14,242 bases of DNA from Desulfovibrio sp. Dsv1 (GTDB taxonomy: Bacteria; Desulfobacterota; Desulfovibrionia; Desulfovibrionales; Desulfovibrionaceae). Made by a program: the position numbers and the translations under genes. The DNA lies in assembly GCA_000403945.1 (NCBI GenBank), contig APFI01000092.1, positions 1 to 14,242 of the forward strand, given 5' to 3'. Below are positions 8,201 to 13,962 of the stretch, piece by piece; within the stretch, counting starts at the first letter, position 1, and each line of letters starts with the position of its first letter. The notes under the pieces are model-generated. The model ran no database searches. It saw nothing but the letters and a program-made list of their open reading frames with translations, and was not told where the DNA came from.

Positions 8201-8506
8201 GACATCTGCGAAGTGGGCAACCGCATCCCCGAAGCCCTGCAATGGGTAAACCGCTACAATGCCTTTGTGCCGGATACTTCGCCTGAATACCCCGGTCTGC
8301 GTTTCCGGGAAGCGCGCCTCTATCGCAAACTGGGCGACGCCAATCGCGCTCAGGCCCTGCTGGAGGATATTGTCCGGCGTTTCCCGGACTCCAGCTTCGC
8401 CACGGCGTCGGCCGGTGAATTGCGTACCTTTGAGGTCTCGCGCGATCTGCGGACGTACATGCCGGGCGGCAATGCCGCGCCGCGCCAACAGCCGGCACAA
8501 CAGTAA
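5249..8506 (+). CDS. Exported multi-TPR protein with AMIN-like N-terminal region and disordered linker
   Basis: A large intact protein of 1085 residues from the ATG at 5249. An upstream in-frame ATG at 5204 would add 15 residues; neither start has a clear ribosome binding site. The 5249 start gives a normal signal peptide: basic VKGALRR, hydrophobic LLPWLCLLLAVFL, and an ARA cleavage site before MLWQWVPG, so the mature protein should be periplasmic or outer-membrane facing. The first 100 mature residues (GRLILVLDSPGQA, RLRIRLSPRVVNYTLTRP) form a beta-rich, AMIN-like region. About 260 Ala/Pro/Gly-rich, probably disordered residues follow. From about nt 6500 to the end there are tandem TPR-like helix pairs, for example LLRLGLANANVGNLVDAGGY, LGRGQLKRGLNAEAEQSF and ARLYRKLGDANRAQALLEDI. 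TPR arrays are protein-binding scaffolds and the partner here is unknown. The sigma-54 promoter suggests regulation by the upstream activator. I cannot name a specific family. Confidence 0.85.
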   Translation: MFRSHSVVVKGALRRLLPWLCLLLAVFLCRPEHARAMLWQWVPGTNAGRLILVLDSPGQARSVARVSATDLEMVLNSSAVSLRQAGDAPAPDALLRALALDGSTDGGRLRIRLSPRVVNYTLTRPAPDRVALEFFAALGGEVAAAPVVAGPLPSPVGTRASRNRADEGMPPFADGQLPADLLRRQLSGLRAVPYSRLAELADLRPGVPISHEERAVPDFVPHSAEAGFWSSSAFAASVPENGGPKELGNRGVMLSRQDLRGKVNAGGPEDWPEAGGLSTAMLPAIGGKSVASGETLAEVRPGGVGGKTESAGDADTATSRTASGAAPEQAAPSDVVPASEEKSVGEDPGASAPSAAVQDAAPQARDTGPKTTGTVNTRPVGLPVGETHAEKKETPAEKPREVIYVDEQGNPVSKPPEPDRMLAEAERLIGESKFDEALPQLEKIRALADITPEMREKVLYYISDCLWARYADNPLAGYEAIVSSTNEAMNANLRSPRVPDALLRLGLANANVGNLVDAGGYIVALLRRYPDYPGVAQGFTTLGRGQLKRGLNAEAEQSFSIVLDKYPESSYLQTASVGLARALFNQKKHDKAQIILDFISKRWPRYYIDEPSFLLLQAGNDEALQRTDTVLDLYWLYVNLEPGRQGNDVILLKIGDTYLRRGKNAAADFIYRELARRFADSPLASTARLRLAEKGIYDSPITYEQLSQVFAKGGDPPLWQTYSELAASSKTAPDAVLARLKQAMWLFWDKQYTEAMGKAADFIDNYPEHPGVSHAREIIWQAFQKELANSLAEQNYGRILILWNGFPLVRERYGEPDPRLRYALAQGWLERGNEKKAFELLGEFLKSPMDPQYGEAAFTEFFNRYLQAGAWDKILDLGKLVSTWNMKPHLRKPLDYALALSAQNLNLAGPALAMWRQLAARDDIPLYQQAYATYFLARDAEDRKDIKDSYELNRKVVELFIRLQDERSDKADPQRIKEAMAALMDICEVGNRIPEALQWVNRYNAFVPDTSPEYPGLRFREARLYRKLGDANRAQALLEDIVRRFPDSSFATASAGELRTFEVSRDLRTYMPGGNAAPRQQPAQQ

Positions 8507-8520
8507 TTAAAATAGGTAAC

Positions 8521-8539
8521 TCCCAACTTTGCTGGGGGA
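8521..8539. repeat. Left-end hairpin of the IS200-type element
   Basis: An imperfect stem pairs TCCCAAC with the G-rich strand GCTGGGGGA around a TTT loop. Its architecture matches the right-end hairpin, with the same TTT loop and a run of five Gs closing the stem. In this family such hairpins are the sites recognised by the Y1 transposase. Confidence 0.55.
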
Positions 8540-8619
8540 CTCACAAAGTTTGACTTTTCGGGCAATGAAAAAGATCTCCATTCTTGAATCGTTCAAGGTT
8601 TCAGGAAAGGAGGTCAGTA

Positions 8620-9043
8620 GTGGAAATTCAACTTCTAAACCATTCAACATGGGTATGCGATTCTCATGCAGTATGGATACCTAAATACAGGAAGAAAAAA
8701 ATATTCAGGGAAATACGAGTGAATTTGGGAGCTGTTCCGCATAAGTTGGCCAGATACCGGGAAAGCAAGATATCGGAAGGCCATTTGCTTGCCGGGCATG
8801 TCCATATGCTCATGTCCATCCCTCCAAAATATTCTGTATTTTCAGTGCGCGGGTACATAAAAGGGAAAAGTGCCTTATATATAGCCCGTCAATGCAATGA
8901 CAGAAAACGAAATTTTGGAGGAGAAAATTTCTGGGCAAGAGGGTTTTATGCTTCGGCCGCAGGACTGGATGAAGAAACAATCCAAAACCACAAGACATCA
9001 GGAAGAGGAAGATAAACGGATGGACCAGGTAAGCTTGGTCTAA
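8620..9043 (+). pseudogene. tnpA: IS200-type Y1 (HUH) transposase, frameshifted and lacking its catalytic Tyr
   Basis: The GTG at 8620 is preceded by a strong ribosome binding site, AAGGAGG at 8607-8613. The protein reads VEIQLLNHSTWVCDSHAVWI then PKYRKKKIF, EGHLLAGHVHMLMSIPPKYS with the HUH metal-binding pair (HVH), VRGYIKGKSALYIARQ, and FWARGFYASAAGLDEETIQN. Family members continue with the catalytic Tyr as NYIRxQEEED. Here the codon after Asn (8989-8991) is CAC, His, followed by a shift: the residues RHQEEEDKRMDQVSLV and a stop at 9041-9043 lie in the next frame from 8993. A two-base deletion plus TAC to CAC explains it. As written, the original frame ends at 9013-9015 in an unrelated tail. 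The product should be unable to cut DNA. Family assignment is firm; the exact mutational path is inferred. Confidence 0.85.
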
Positions 9044-9048
9044 AGGGT

Positions 9049-9094
9049 GCCGCCTTTAGGCGGCTTACGTGTTTTCAAACCGCCTTGAGCGGTT
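9049..9094 (+). other. Two tandem hairpins after the IS200-type transposase
   Basis: GCCGCC (9049-9054) and GGCGGC (9059-9064) form a perfect stem around TTTA. AACCGC (9078-9083) and GCGGTT (9089-9094) form a second around CTTGA. TTTT lies between them at 9072-9075. They may form a transcription stop for tnpA or be part of the element's right end. Confidence 0.5.
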
Positions 9095-9108
9095 CACGCT
9101 ATCTCAAG

Positions 9109-9127
9109 CCCACGGCTTTGCCGGGGG
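9109..9127. repeat. Right-end hairpin of the IS200-type element
   Basis: CCCACGGC (9109-9116) pairs with GCCGGGGG (9120-9127) around TTT with one mismatch. Sequence recognisable as the adjoining IS481-type remnant starts about 15 bp further right, which places the element end near 9130-9140. Confidence 0.55.
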
Positions 9128-9141
9128 TATCTGACTCTCCG

Positions 9142-9792
9142 GCCAAGCCTCCAGATCGGTTTGCAGTTCATCCAGAGTTATAGAGTTTTCGCCGGAAGGC
9201 AACCTGGTAAAACTCCTGCAGGATGATTTTGTAGAAGCGTTCGCGGATGCCATTTGTCTGTGGATGCCGCGCGTTGTGGTCTTGGTGTGCCCTTGCCGTT
9301 TACACCAGGATGCAGCTTATAATCGTGTCCCTCGAGCTTGCCGTAGTCCTCCGTGCCCCTGTCCGCCATAATACGGATAACGCCCATTTCCTGTGCAAGA
9401 AGGCAAAACTCGATCGCTGAGCAAGTCGGCTCCGGTGATGGGCGTCTTGGTGATGTAGGACTTGGCCGTCGCCCACTTGGAGTAAGCGTCCACATAGGTC
9501 TACTGATAAATACGTCCCACGTCCTTGATGGCACCAGTGTCCTGGCTGCCGGGATAGCCCGGATGATGCGTTTCGATTTCACCGTGAGCCTCGTCGACCT
9601 GCTTCTTGTGTTCCAGGGCATACACCTGCGCTTCGGAGAGTACGAGACCTCCTCGGCGGATTTTTCCAGCGTTGCTAGACGCCGTTTCATGGACGCCAGG
9701 CCGTGCCAAAGCCAGATGGAACGGACGCCAGAGGACGAGACAAAGACGCCGAGTTTACGCAGTTCATTACTGGCCCGCACCGAGCCCATACA
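9142..9792 (-). pseudogene. IS481-type DDE transposase remnant, multiply frameshifted and truncated at both ends
   Basis: Read right to left on the minus strand, successive frames give consecutive pieces of one rve-type integrase-core transposase: GSVRASNELRKLGVFVSSSG with VRSIWLWHGLASMKRRL; then LSEAQVYALEHKKQVDEAHG with EIETHHPGYPGSQDT and DVGRIYQ; then TYVDAYSKWATAKSYITKTP containing the first catalytic Asp; then MGVIRIMADRGTEDYGKLEG with the second Asp; then NARHPQTNGIRERFYKIILQ containing the Glu; and finally LDELQTDLEAW. At least five frame changes are needed. The N-terminal helix-turn-helix part is absent on the right, and the last 20 or so residues expected after EAW are missing on the left, where the IS200-type element ends. 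No protein can be made. The remaining C-terminal piece was not found on the other side of the IS200-type element, so this is not a simple insertion. Confidence 0.82.
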
Positions 9793-9819
9793 GAAAGTTT
9801 AGCACATTAAAAAATGGAA

Positions 9820-9888
9820 GCAGCCCTCCCCTGCCGGTCTGGCTTGGCCATCGCCGGACAGCCACCCAGACCGGCAGGGGAGGGCTGC
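9820..9888. repeat. 23-bp perfect inverted repeat with 23-nt spacer
   Basis: Bases 9820-9842 are the exact reverse complement of 9866-9888. Inside the spacer TGGC (9845-9848) and GCCA (9861-9864) can extend the stem. Six As at 9809-9814 lie just left of it, so on the minus strand the hairpin is followed by TTTTTT after a five-base gap, which would fit a minus-strand terminator. The right arm also holds GGGGAGGG (9877-9884), the apparent ribosome binding site of the small ORF starting at 9891. Confidence 0.9.
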
Positions 9889-9890
9889 GG

Positions 9891-10097
9891 ATGGACGCCA
9901 TCAAGGAGCGCGCAAAAAGGAGAATTCCCGTTATCGTGGATGATGAACAGGAATTGCGGACGCATGTTTCCGATGTGGTCCGGCAAAGCGTGGAAGAAAC
10001 GCCCGGCGGCTTGCCGGAAGCGGATGCCGGAGCCTTGCGCCAAGCAAAGCGCTACGTGCGTAACATTCAGCGCGCCAGCGTCCGCGCCGGTTCCTGA
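9891..10097 (+). CDS. Small hypothetical protein (68 residues)
   Basis: This is an unrecognised short ORF, highly charged, with no membrane segment or signal peptide. It begins MDAIKERAKRRIPVIVDDEQ and continues with ELRTHVSDVV. The IPVIVDDEQELR stretch looks like the first strand and acidic pair of a response-regulator receiver domain, but the phosphoacceptor Asp and the rest of that fold are absent, so it may be chance or a remnant. The ATG at 9891 is six bases after GGGGAGGG, a good ribosome binding site placed inside the right arm of a strong inverted repeat. Without a homologue I cannot say whether it is translated. Confidence 0.4.
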   Translation: MDAIKERAKRRIPVIVDDEQELRTHVSDVVRQSVEETPGGLPEADAGALRQAKRYVRNIQRASVRAGS

Positions 10098-10476
10098 CGG
10101 GCCCCAAGCTTCACCGGCTGGCCGCTGCCAAAAGTGCGAAAATTTCTGGACACGACCGTGCAATATCGAAATGCTCTGACATGATGCTTTGTGCGCCGCA
10201 TCGCTGCTGCTGCCCGCAACTCGCTCCGTTCGGACGGGCACGGCCCTTGCGGGCCGCCTTCCAGTCACGGAAATGCGTTTTTCTCTTGCGCTTGCCGGGC
10301 TTTTGGCGGAGTATGGACTTGAGGCATATCCGGCGCGTTGTGGAACAGTCTAAGTCCTCATGACGACGCGTCGCCGGCTTTCCCCGGCCGATGGAATGCG
10401 TGCGGCGGCAGAGCGCCGATTTGCTCCGCCAACCCGCAACGCTCCGGAAACGCTGATGTTGTTCGGATACTAATAC
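10098..10476. other. Hairpin-rich non-coding stretch upstream of galU
   Basis: No convincing gene is visible on either strand. Two adjacent hairpins stand out. GCCCG (10212-10216) pairs with CGGGC (10235-10239), with TCCG/CGGA inside. GGCCC (10242-10246) pairs with GGGCC (10251-10255) around TTGC. Neither is followed by a T-run. I found no confident sigma-70 or sigma-54 promoter for galU. Confidence 0.45.
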
Positions 10477-10492
10477 ATGAGCGGAGGCGCGC

Positions 10493-11365
10493 ATGAAGGA
10501 TATTCGCAAGGTGATCATTCCGGTGGCTGGTTGGGGTACGCGTTCATTGCCCGCGACCAAGAATATTCCCAAGGAAATGCTGCCCATCTATAATAAACCC
10601 GTCATCCAGTACGTGGTGGAGGAGGCGCAGCGCGCTAAAATCCATGACGTGATTTTTGTGACCAACCGGGACAAGAGCGTCATTGAAGATCATTTTGACT
10701 ACAACCTCCAGTTGGAGGCTGTGTTGGAACGCGCAGGTAAGCTGGACAAGCTCAACGAGGTGCGACAGGTGGCCGAAATGGTCAATATCATGTCCGTGCG
10801 CCAGAAAAAGCAGCTCGGCCTTGGGCATGCGGTGCTCTGCGCACGCGAACTGGTGCGCGATGATCCCTTTGCGATCATGGTGGGCGATGACTTGATGTTC
10901 GGCGGCGTGCCGGGCATCGGCCAGCTTATTGAAGTGGCCATGGCCGAAAAAATGCCGGTCATCGGCGTCATGGAAGTGCCTTGGGAAAAGGTCAGCCGCT
11001 ACGGCATCATTGACGGCGAGGAAGTGGCTCCCGGCGTTTTTCGGGTGCGCAACATGGTGGAAAAGCCCAAGCGCGAGGCAGCGCCTTCGCGGATGGCCAT
11101 TGTGGGCCGCTATGTGCTCACGCCGGAGATTTTCGATTATCTGGAAAAGGTCGAACCGGGGCATGGCGGAGAAATCCAGCTCACCGACGCCCTGCAGGCC
11201 ATGACCCAGGACTGCGGCATGATGGCCGTGCGCATGTCGGGCATGCGCTTTGACGCGGGCGACTGGGCGGAATTTCTTACGGCCAATATCTATTTCGCCC
11301 TTCAGGAGGAAGAATTGCGCTACGAATTGCTGGGCATGCTCAAGAACTTCGTCCAATTCCAGTAG
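10493..11365 (+). CDS. galU: UTP--glucose-1-phosphate uridylyltransferase
   Basis: GalU makes UDP-glucose from UTP and glucose-1-phosphate in the cytosol, supplying lipopolysaccharide, capsule and other glycan synthesis. The 290-residue protein has the family length. The N-terminal nucleotide-binding signature reads IIPVAGWGTRSLPATKNIPK then EMLPIYNKPVIQYVVEEA; the canonical form is AAGLGTRFLPATKAIPKEMLP, so this copy has a Trp and a Ser at usually conserved positions. Further landmarks are QLGLGHAVLCA, the metal-binding region FAIMVGDDLM, YGIIDGEE, VEKPKREAAPS, GRYVLTPEIFDYLE and GGEIQLTDALQAM. The ATG at 10493 follows GGAGG (10483-10487) by five bases. An ATG at 10477 is out of frame. The gene stands alone on the plus strand, after hairpin-rich non-coding DNA and before a decayed gene. 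It could supply the carbohydrate pathway implied at 1090-3009, but the two genes are not linked in an operon. Confidence 0.96.
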   Translation: MKDIRKVIIPVAGWGTRSLPATKNIPKEMLPIYNKPVIQYVVEEAQRAKIHDVIFVTNRDKSVIEDHFDYNLQLEAVLERAGKLDKLNEVRQVAEMVNIMSVRQKKQLGLGHAVLCARELVRDDPFAIMVGDDLMFGGVPGIGQLIEVAMAEKMPVIGVMEVPWEKVSRYGIIDGEEVAPGVFRVRNMVEKPKREAAPSRMAIVGRYVLTPEIFDYLEKVEPGHGGEIQLTDALQAMTQDCGMMAVRMSGMRFDAGDWAEFLTANIYFALQEEELRYELLGMLKNFVQFQ

Positions 11366-11516
11366 GGTCTGCCTCTAAACCGGCTCCTTTGCCTTCCGAT
11401 TGCGTCAGGAGTCCATTGCGGCAGGGGGGCGGTACCGAATGTACGGTTTCCGGCCCGCAGTGGGCTCCTTTCTTGCGGGAAGAAATACCTTTTGGAAGAC
11501 AAAGCGCCCGTGTTGT

Positions 11517-11543
11517 CCATATCCTTTTATTTTTTGTATATGG
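11517..11543 (+). other. Short inverted repeat overlapping the ribosome binding site of the decayed gene
   Basis: CCATAT (11517-11522) and ATATGG (11538-11543) flank a T-rich 15-base spacer just before the ATG at 11551. Its right arm touches the GGAG ribosome binding site. It could be an operator or an RNA hairpin, or chance in a T-rich stretch. Confidence 0.3.
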
Positions 11544-11550
11544 AGCGGCA

Positions 11551-12939
11551 ATGAACGCGACTGACATTTCCGACGTCCCGTCTTTTCCTTCCGCCGCATG
11601 GGCGGCCCGGATCATGCGCTGTTGCGCGCGGACGAGGAATGGCGGCATCCGGGGCAACTGGCCCCCAAAGTCTGGATGGCGCTGAACCGCCCTGCGCGCG
11701 TGCTGGAATTTGACGCCCGCACCCTGACCCTGCGGAATACGGACCGGGACGGGCGCATCCGCTCGACGGGCGTTCTGGACGCCGTGGCTTGGGGCCGCGA
11801 GCGGGTCAGGCATCCATCCCGGCTCACGGAGTCCAGCACCGGCCTGCCCCTGGACAACCTGCGCGACGACACGCCACAGGGCGCGGAACCGCTGCCACCA
11901 CCCAGCTGGCGCGGGAAAAAAAGCGGACTGGCCAACGCCGGAGAGATTTCTCCGGAACATGCCTGCGCGGATCTGACCGCCGTCACGGGCTACGCCTTCA
12001 ACGGCGACGGCGTGGTGCCGCCGGCTTTCAGACCGCACGCTTCATCCGTCTGGGCCTGACCGTGGTGGGCGACAAACGTGACGATTCTGGAGATCCCGGT
12101 CTGGACTACGCCTTGGCCGGACTCTTTCCGGAACGGCTGCGCTCGATCCCCTCCGGGCGGCAGAGCGTACATCAGGCGGATCTGCCGCCGGGGCACGAAA
12201 CCTCCGCCGCCCGGAGCCTGCTGCGACGTCTGGGACCCAAGATTGACGACTATTTCAACCGCCGCCTGGCGACCCTGAACGAGGATGCGGCCTCACGCCC
12301 TCGGACGGGGGCGGACAGCCCCTGTTTTCCCCGGATCCCTTGGCCAAGGTGGCTCCGGACCAGCCCCAGCCCCTGGCGCGCGGCGTCAATCCGGCTTGGG
12401 GCGACGTCCGGACGCTTTCCGCCGCCTGCCAGCTCCGCTGATTCATGACGACAAGGAGCATGAAGACGGCAAACATGACGGGGCCGGCGCCTCGTTTACA
12501 GTCACCGGCGTTCCTCCCAAAGGCCATATTTGATTTCGCCAAAGGCGTGGGCGTCTTTGCGGTCTTTGGCGTGGGCATCAGCGTCGTCAGCGCGGCCTTC
12601 GCCCTCTATATTGCCAATTCTATCTTTTCTCTGGGCTGGTTGGTGGCCTGTGGCCCTACTGAGCCTCTTTGTCCGCATTTCCGGGCCCGTCCCCATGCCG
12701 CTGGCCTTGTTCAGGCTGCGACGCCGCAGCCTAGGGGCCCCGCCCCGGACGCCTCGGGCTGGACCGTAAACGACGGCGCGCCCATCAACATTGCCATGTA
12801 TGCGGCCTTCGCGGAGGTGAGACGATTGTCGCCCGGCGCGCACCATTTCCTGGATGATCCCTGCGGCCTGCACGCGCAACTGCGGCGTAAAAAATATCCG
12901 GCCTGGCTGCTGGCGGCGGGCCTAGTATTCTGGTTTTAA
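11551..12939 (+). pseudogene. EF-hand-like / C-terminal membrane protein, many frameshifts and an internal deletion
   Basis: Pieces of one protein follow each other in order but in different frames. MNATDISDV at 11551 has GGAG upstream. A shift near 11575-11590 leads to FRRMGGPDHALLRADEEW, LAPKVWMALNRPARVLEFDA and LTLRNTDRDGRIRSTGVLDA, an EF-hand-like loop, then YAFNGDGVVPPA, a second loop. A shift near 12030 leads to TARFIRLGLTVVGDKRDDSG and LLRRLGPKIDDYFNRRLATL. A shift near 12300 leads to QPLFSPDPLAKVAPD and LARGVNPAWGDVRTLS. After an apparent deletion near 12420-12450 come membrane segments, VGVFAVFGVGISVVSAAFAL (frame of 12445) and WWPVALLSLFVRISGPVPMP (other frame), then ASGWTVNDGAPINIAMYAAF and SPGAHHFLDDP, ending in AWLLAAGLVFWF. 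I recall this arrangement from uncharacterised EF-hand-type proteins in Geobacter and Desulfovibrio. Function is unknown. At least six frame changes make it untranslatable. Confidence 0.7.
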
Positions 12940-13043
12940 AAGGGAGGCGCGCCGCTTGGTTGCAGCAATGGCTGCCCACAGGGAAAAGCTGACGATAGGC
13001 AGCGCCCCACGTGTTTATTCGAAAAAACTCCGGCAGATGCCTG

Positions 13044-13817
13044 ATGTATAACGCTCCAGAGAAAAAAATATTGATTCTGGGTTCGGCCCTGCCCAATGTT
13101 TCAGAAGCCGAACTGCGCGCTCTGTGCCGGATATGGGAAGCGGCGCTGCTCCCCCGACTCGCGCCGGAGCAACTGCGCCATATACGGCGCTTTGTCCCGG
13201 AGGGGGCGGCTCTGTCCGCGCGTGCTTCCCGCCTTCTGGCGCGCCTTCTGCTGCTGCGCGGACTTCAGATGCTGGAAGAAGATGTATCGCGGCCCGGCAT
13301 CCGCCTGGACAGAGACGCATTGGGCCGTCCGCTGCTTCCCGGCTGGATCGTGGGTTTCAGCCACAGCGGACGGGCCGCTTTCTGCGCCCTGCGGCGTCGG
13401 CTGGACGGTTTTCACAAGTGGAAAAAAGGAAAGCCTGAGCCCAGATACGATCCGTATCCGGGCTCAGGATGGGAAACAGGTTTGGGGCTGGACGCCGAGG
13501 CTCTGGACAATTTTCCCCCGGCGGCGCGGGCCTTTGCCGGGAGGGCCGGAATGGACATGGCGGCCCGCGACGCGTTACGTCGCTGGACCGTCAAGGAAGC
13601 CGCGCTCAAGGCGCTGGGCATGGGCCTGACGCTAGATCCGGCTCTGATTTATAGCGGTCGAAACGGTCGGCGCGCGGGCGTGCTGCGCGTCCAAGGCCAA
13701 AACCTGCGCTGGCGAGTTCTGGTCTGCCCCGCCCACTGGCTCTGCCTAGCGTACGGCGGGGCGGAGACGCATCCGGCGATCAGCCTGCACTGGCTACACG
13801 CCGCCAGAGCAATTTAA
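13044..13817 (+). CDS. 4'-phosphopantetheinyl transferase (Sfp-type), with an internal extension
   Basis: This enzyme moves the phosphopantetheine arm of CoA onto carrier proteins of fatty-acid, polyketide or peptide synthesis. The family signatures are present: GFSHSGRAAFCAL, then GLGLDAEAL with the metal-binding Asp-x-Glu, and RWTVKEAALKALGMGL, the WxxKEAxxKAxG helix. From the ATG at 13044 it has 257 residues; a GTG at 13011 would add 11, and neither has a strong ribosome binding site. The gap between the SHS and D-x-E motifs is about 41 residues instead of about 17. The extra residues (GFHKWKKGKPEPRYDPYPGS) are charged and Pro/Gly-rich and coincide with a 16-bp palindrome in the DNA. The catalytic residues are intact, so it may still work. 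No synthase or carrier-protein gene is nearby. The frame is undamaged although both neighbours are pseudogenes. Confidence 0.85.
   Translation: MYNAPEKKILILGSALPNVSEAELRALCRIWEAALLPRLAPEQLRHIRRFVPEGAALSARASRLLARLLLLRGLQMLEEDVSRPGIRLDRDALGRPLLPGWIVGFSHSGRAAFCALRRRLDGFHKWKKGKPEPRYDPYPGSGWETGLGLDAEALDNFPPAARAFAGRAGMDMAARDALRRWTVKEAALKALGMGLTLDPALIYSGRNGRRAGVLRVQGQNLRWRVLVCPAHWLCLAYGGAETHPAISLHWLHAARAI
13434..13468. repeat. Palindrome inside the phosphopantetheinyl transferase gene
   Basis: A 16-base arm at 13434-13449 pairs with 13453-13468 around a three-base ATC loop. All positions pair if one A opposite C on DNA is ignored. It is read through in frame as part of the extra loop between the two active-site motifs. 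Confidence 0.8.
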
Positions 13818-13838
13818 AGGTTAACCCGCTCTGGCGGC
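13800..13838 (+). other. Hairpin spanning the stop codon of the transferase gene
   Basis: GCCGCCAGAGC (13800-13810) pairs perfectly with GCTCTGGCGGC (13828-13838). The TAA stop (13815-13817) lies in the 17-base loop, which also holds the palindrome GGTTAACC (13819-13826). No T-run follows, so a classical intrinsic terminator is unlikely, though it may protect the 3' end of the message. Confidence 0.6.
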
Positions 13839-13962
13839 CGCGAAAACATCCGCCCGCCACGAAGGTGTAATCGCAATTTGTTTGCGTTGTTACATGCCAG
13901 AACGAGCGTCTTCAAACTTTAAAAATGCACTTCCTTAAAGTTAATCTGCTTTGCATCTAGGC

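Larger units (their letters stand above)
8515..9138 (+). mobile_element. IS200-type (IS200/IS605 family) insertion sequence, transposase inactivated
   Basis: A short element of about 620 bp carries one tnpA-like gene and subterminal hairpins near both ends (8521-8539 and 9109-9127), as expected for IS200/IS605 elements, which lack terminal inverted repeats. It begins immediately after the TPR stop codon. The interior is visibly richer in A+T than its neighbours, which fits recent arrival. The exact ends are estimates. There is no tnpB. Confidence 0.7.

Noticed and set aside
10466..10474. GATACTAAT as a -10 box for galU
   Set aside because: No acceptable -35 element at the right distance, so a promoter call is not supported.
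10111..10587. 158-codon minus-strand frame upstream of and into galU
   Set aside because: It overlaps the galU start, crosses the hairpin-rich region, is Arg/Ser-rich and has no recognisable domain.
10544..11356. 270-codon minus-strand frame opposite galU
   Set aside because: His/Gly-rich antisense shadow of a fully recognisable GalU.
11340..12038. 232-codon minus-strand frame opposite the EF-hand-type pseudogene
   Set aside because: The plus strand carries ordered, family-like blocks here; the minus frame is low-complexity shadow.
11598..12059. Possible intact 153-residue protein within the EF-hand-type region
   Set aside because: Its homology continues directly into another frame after NGDGVVPPA, so it is one fragment of a broken gene rather than a complete protein.
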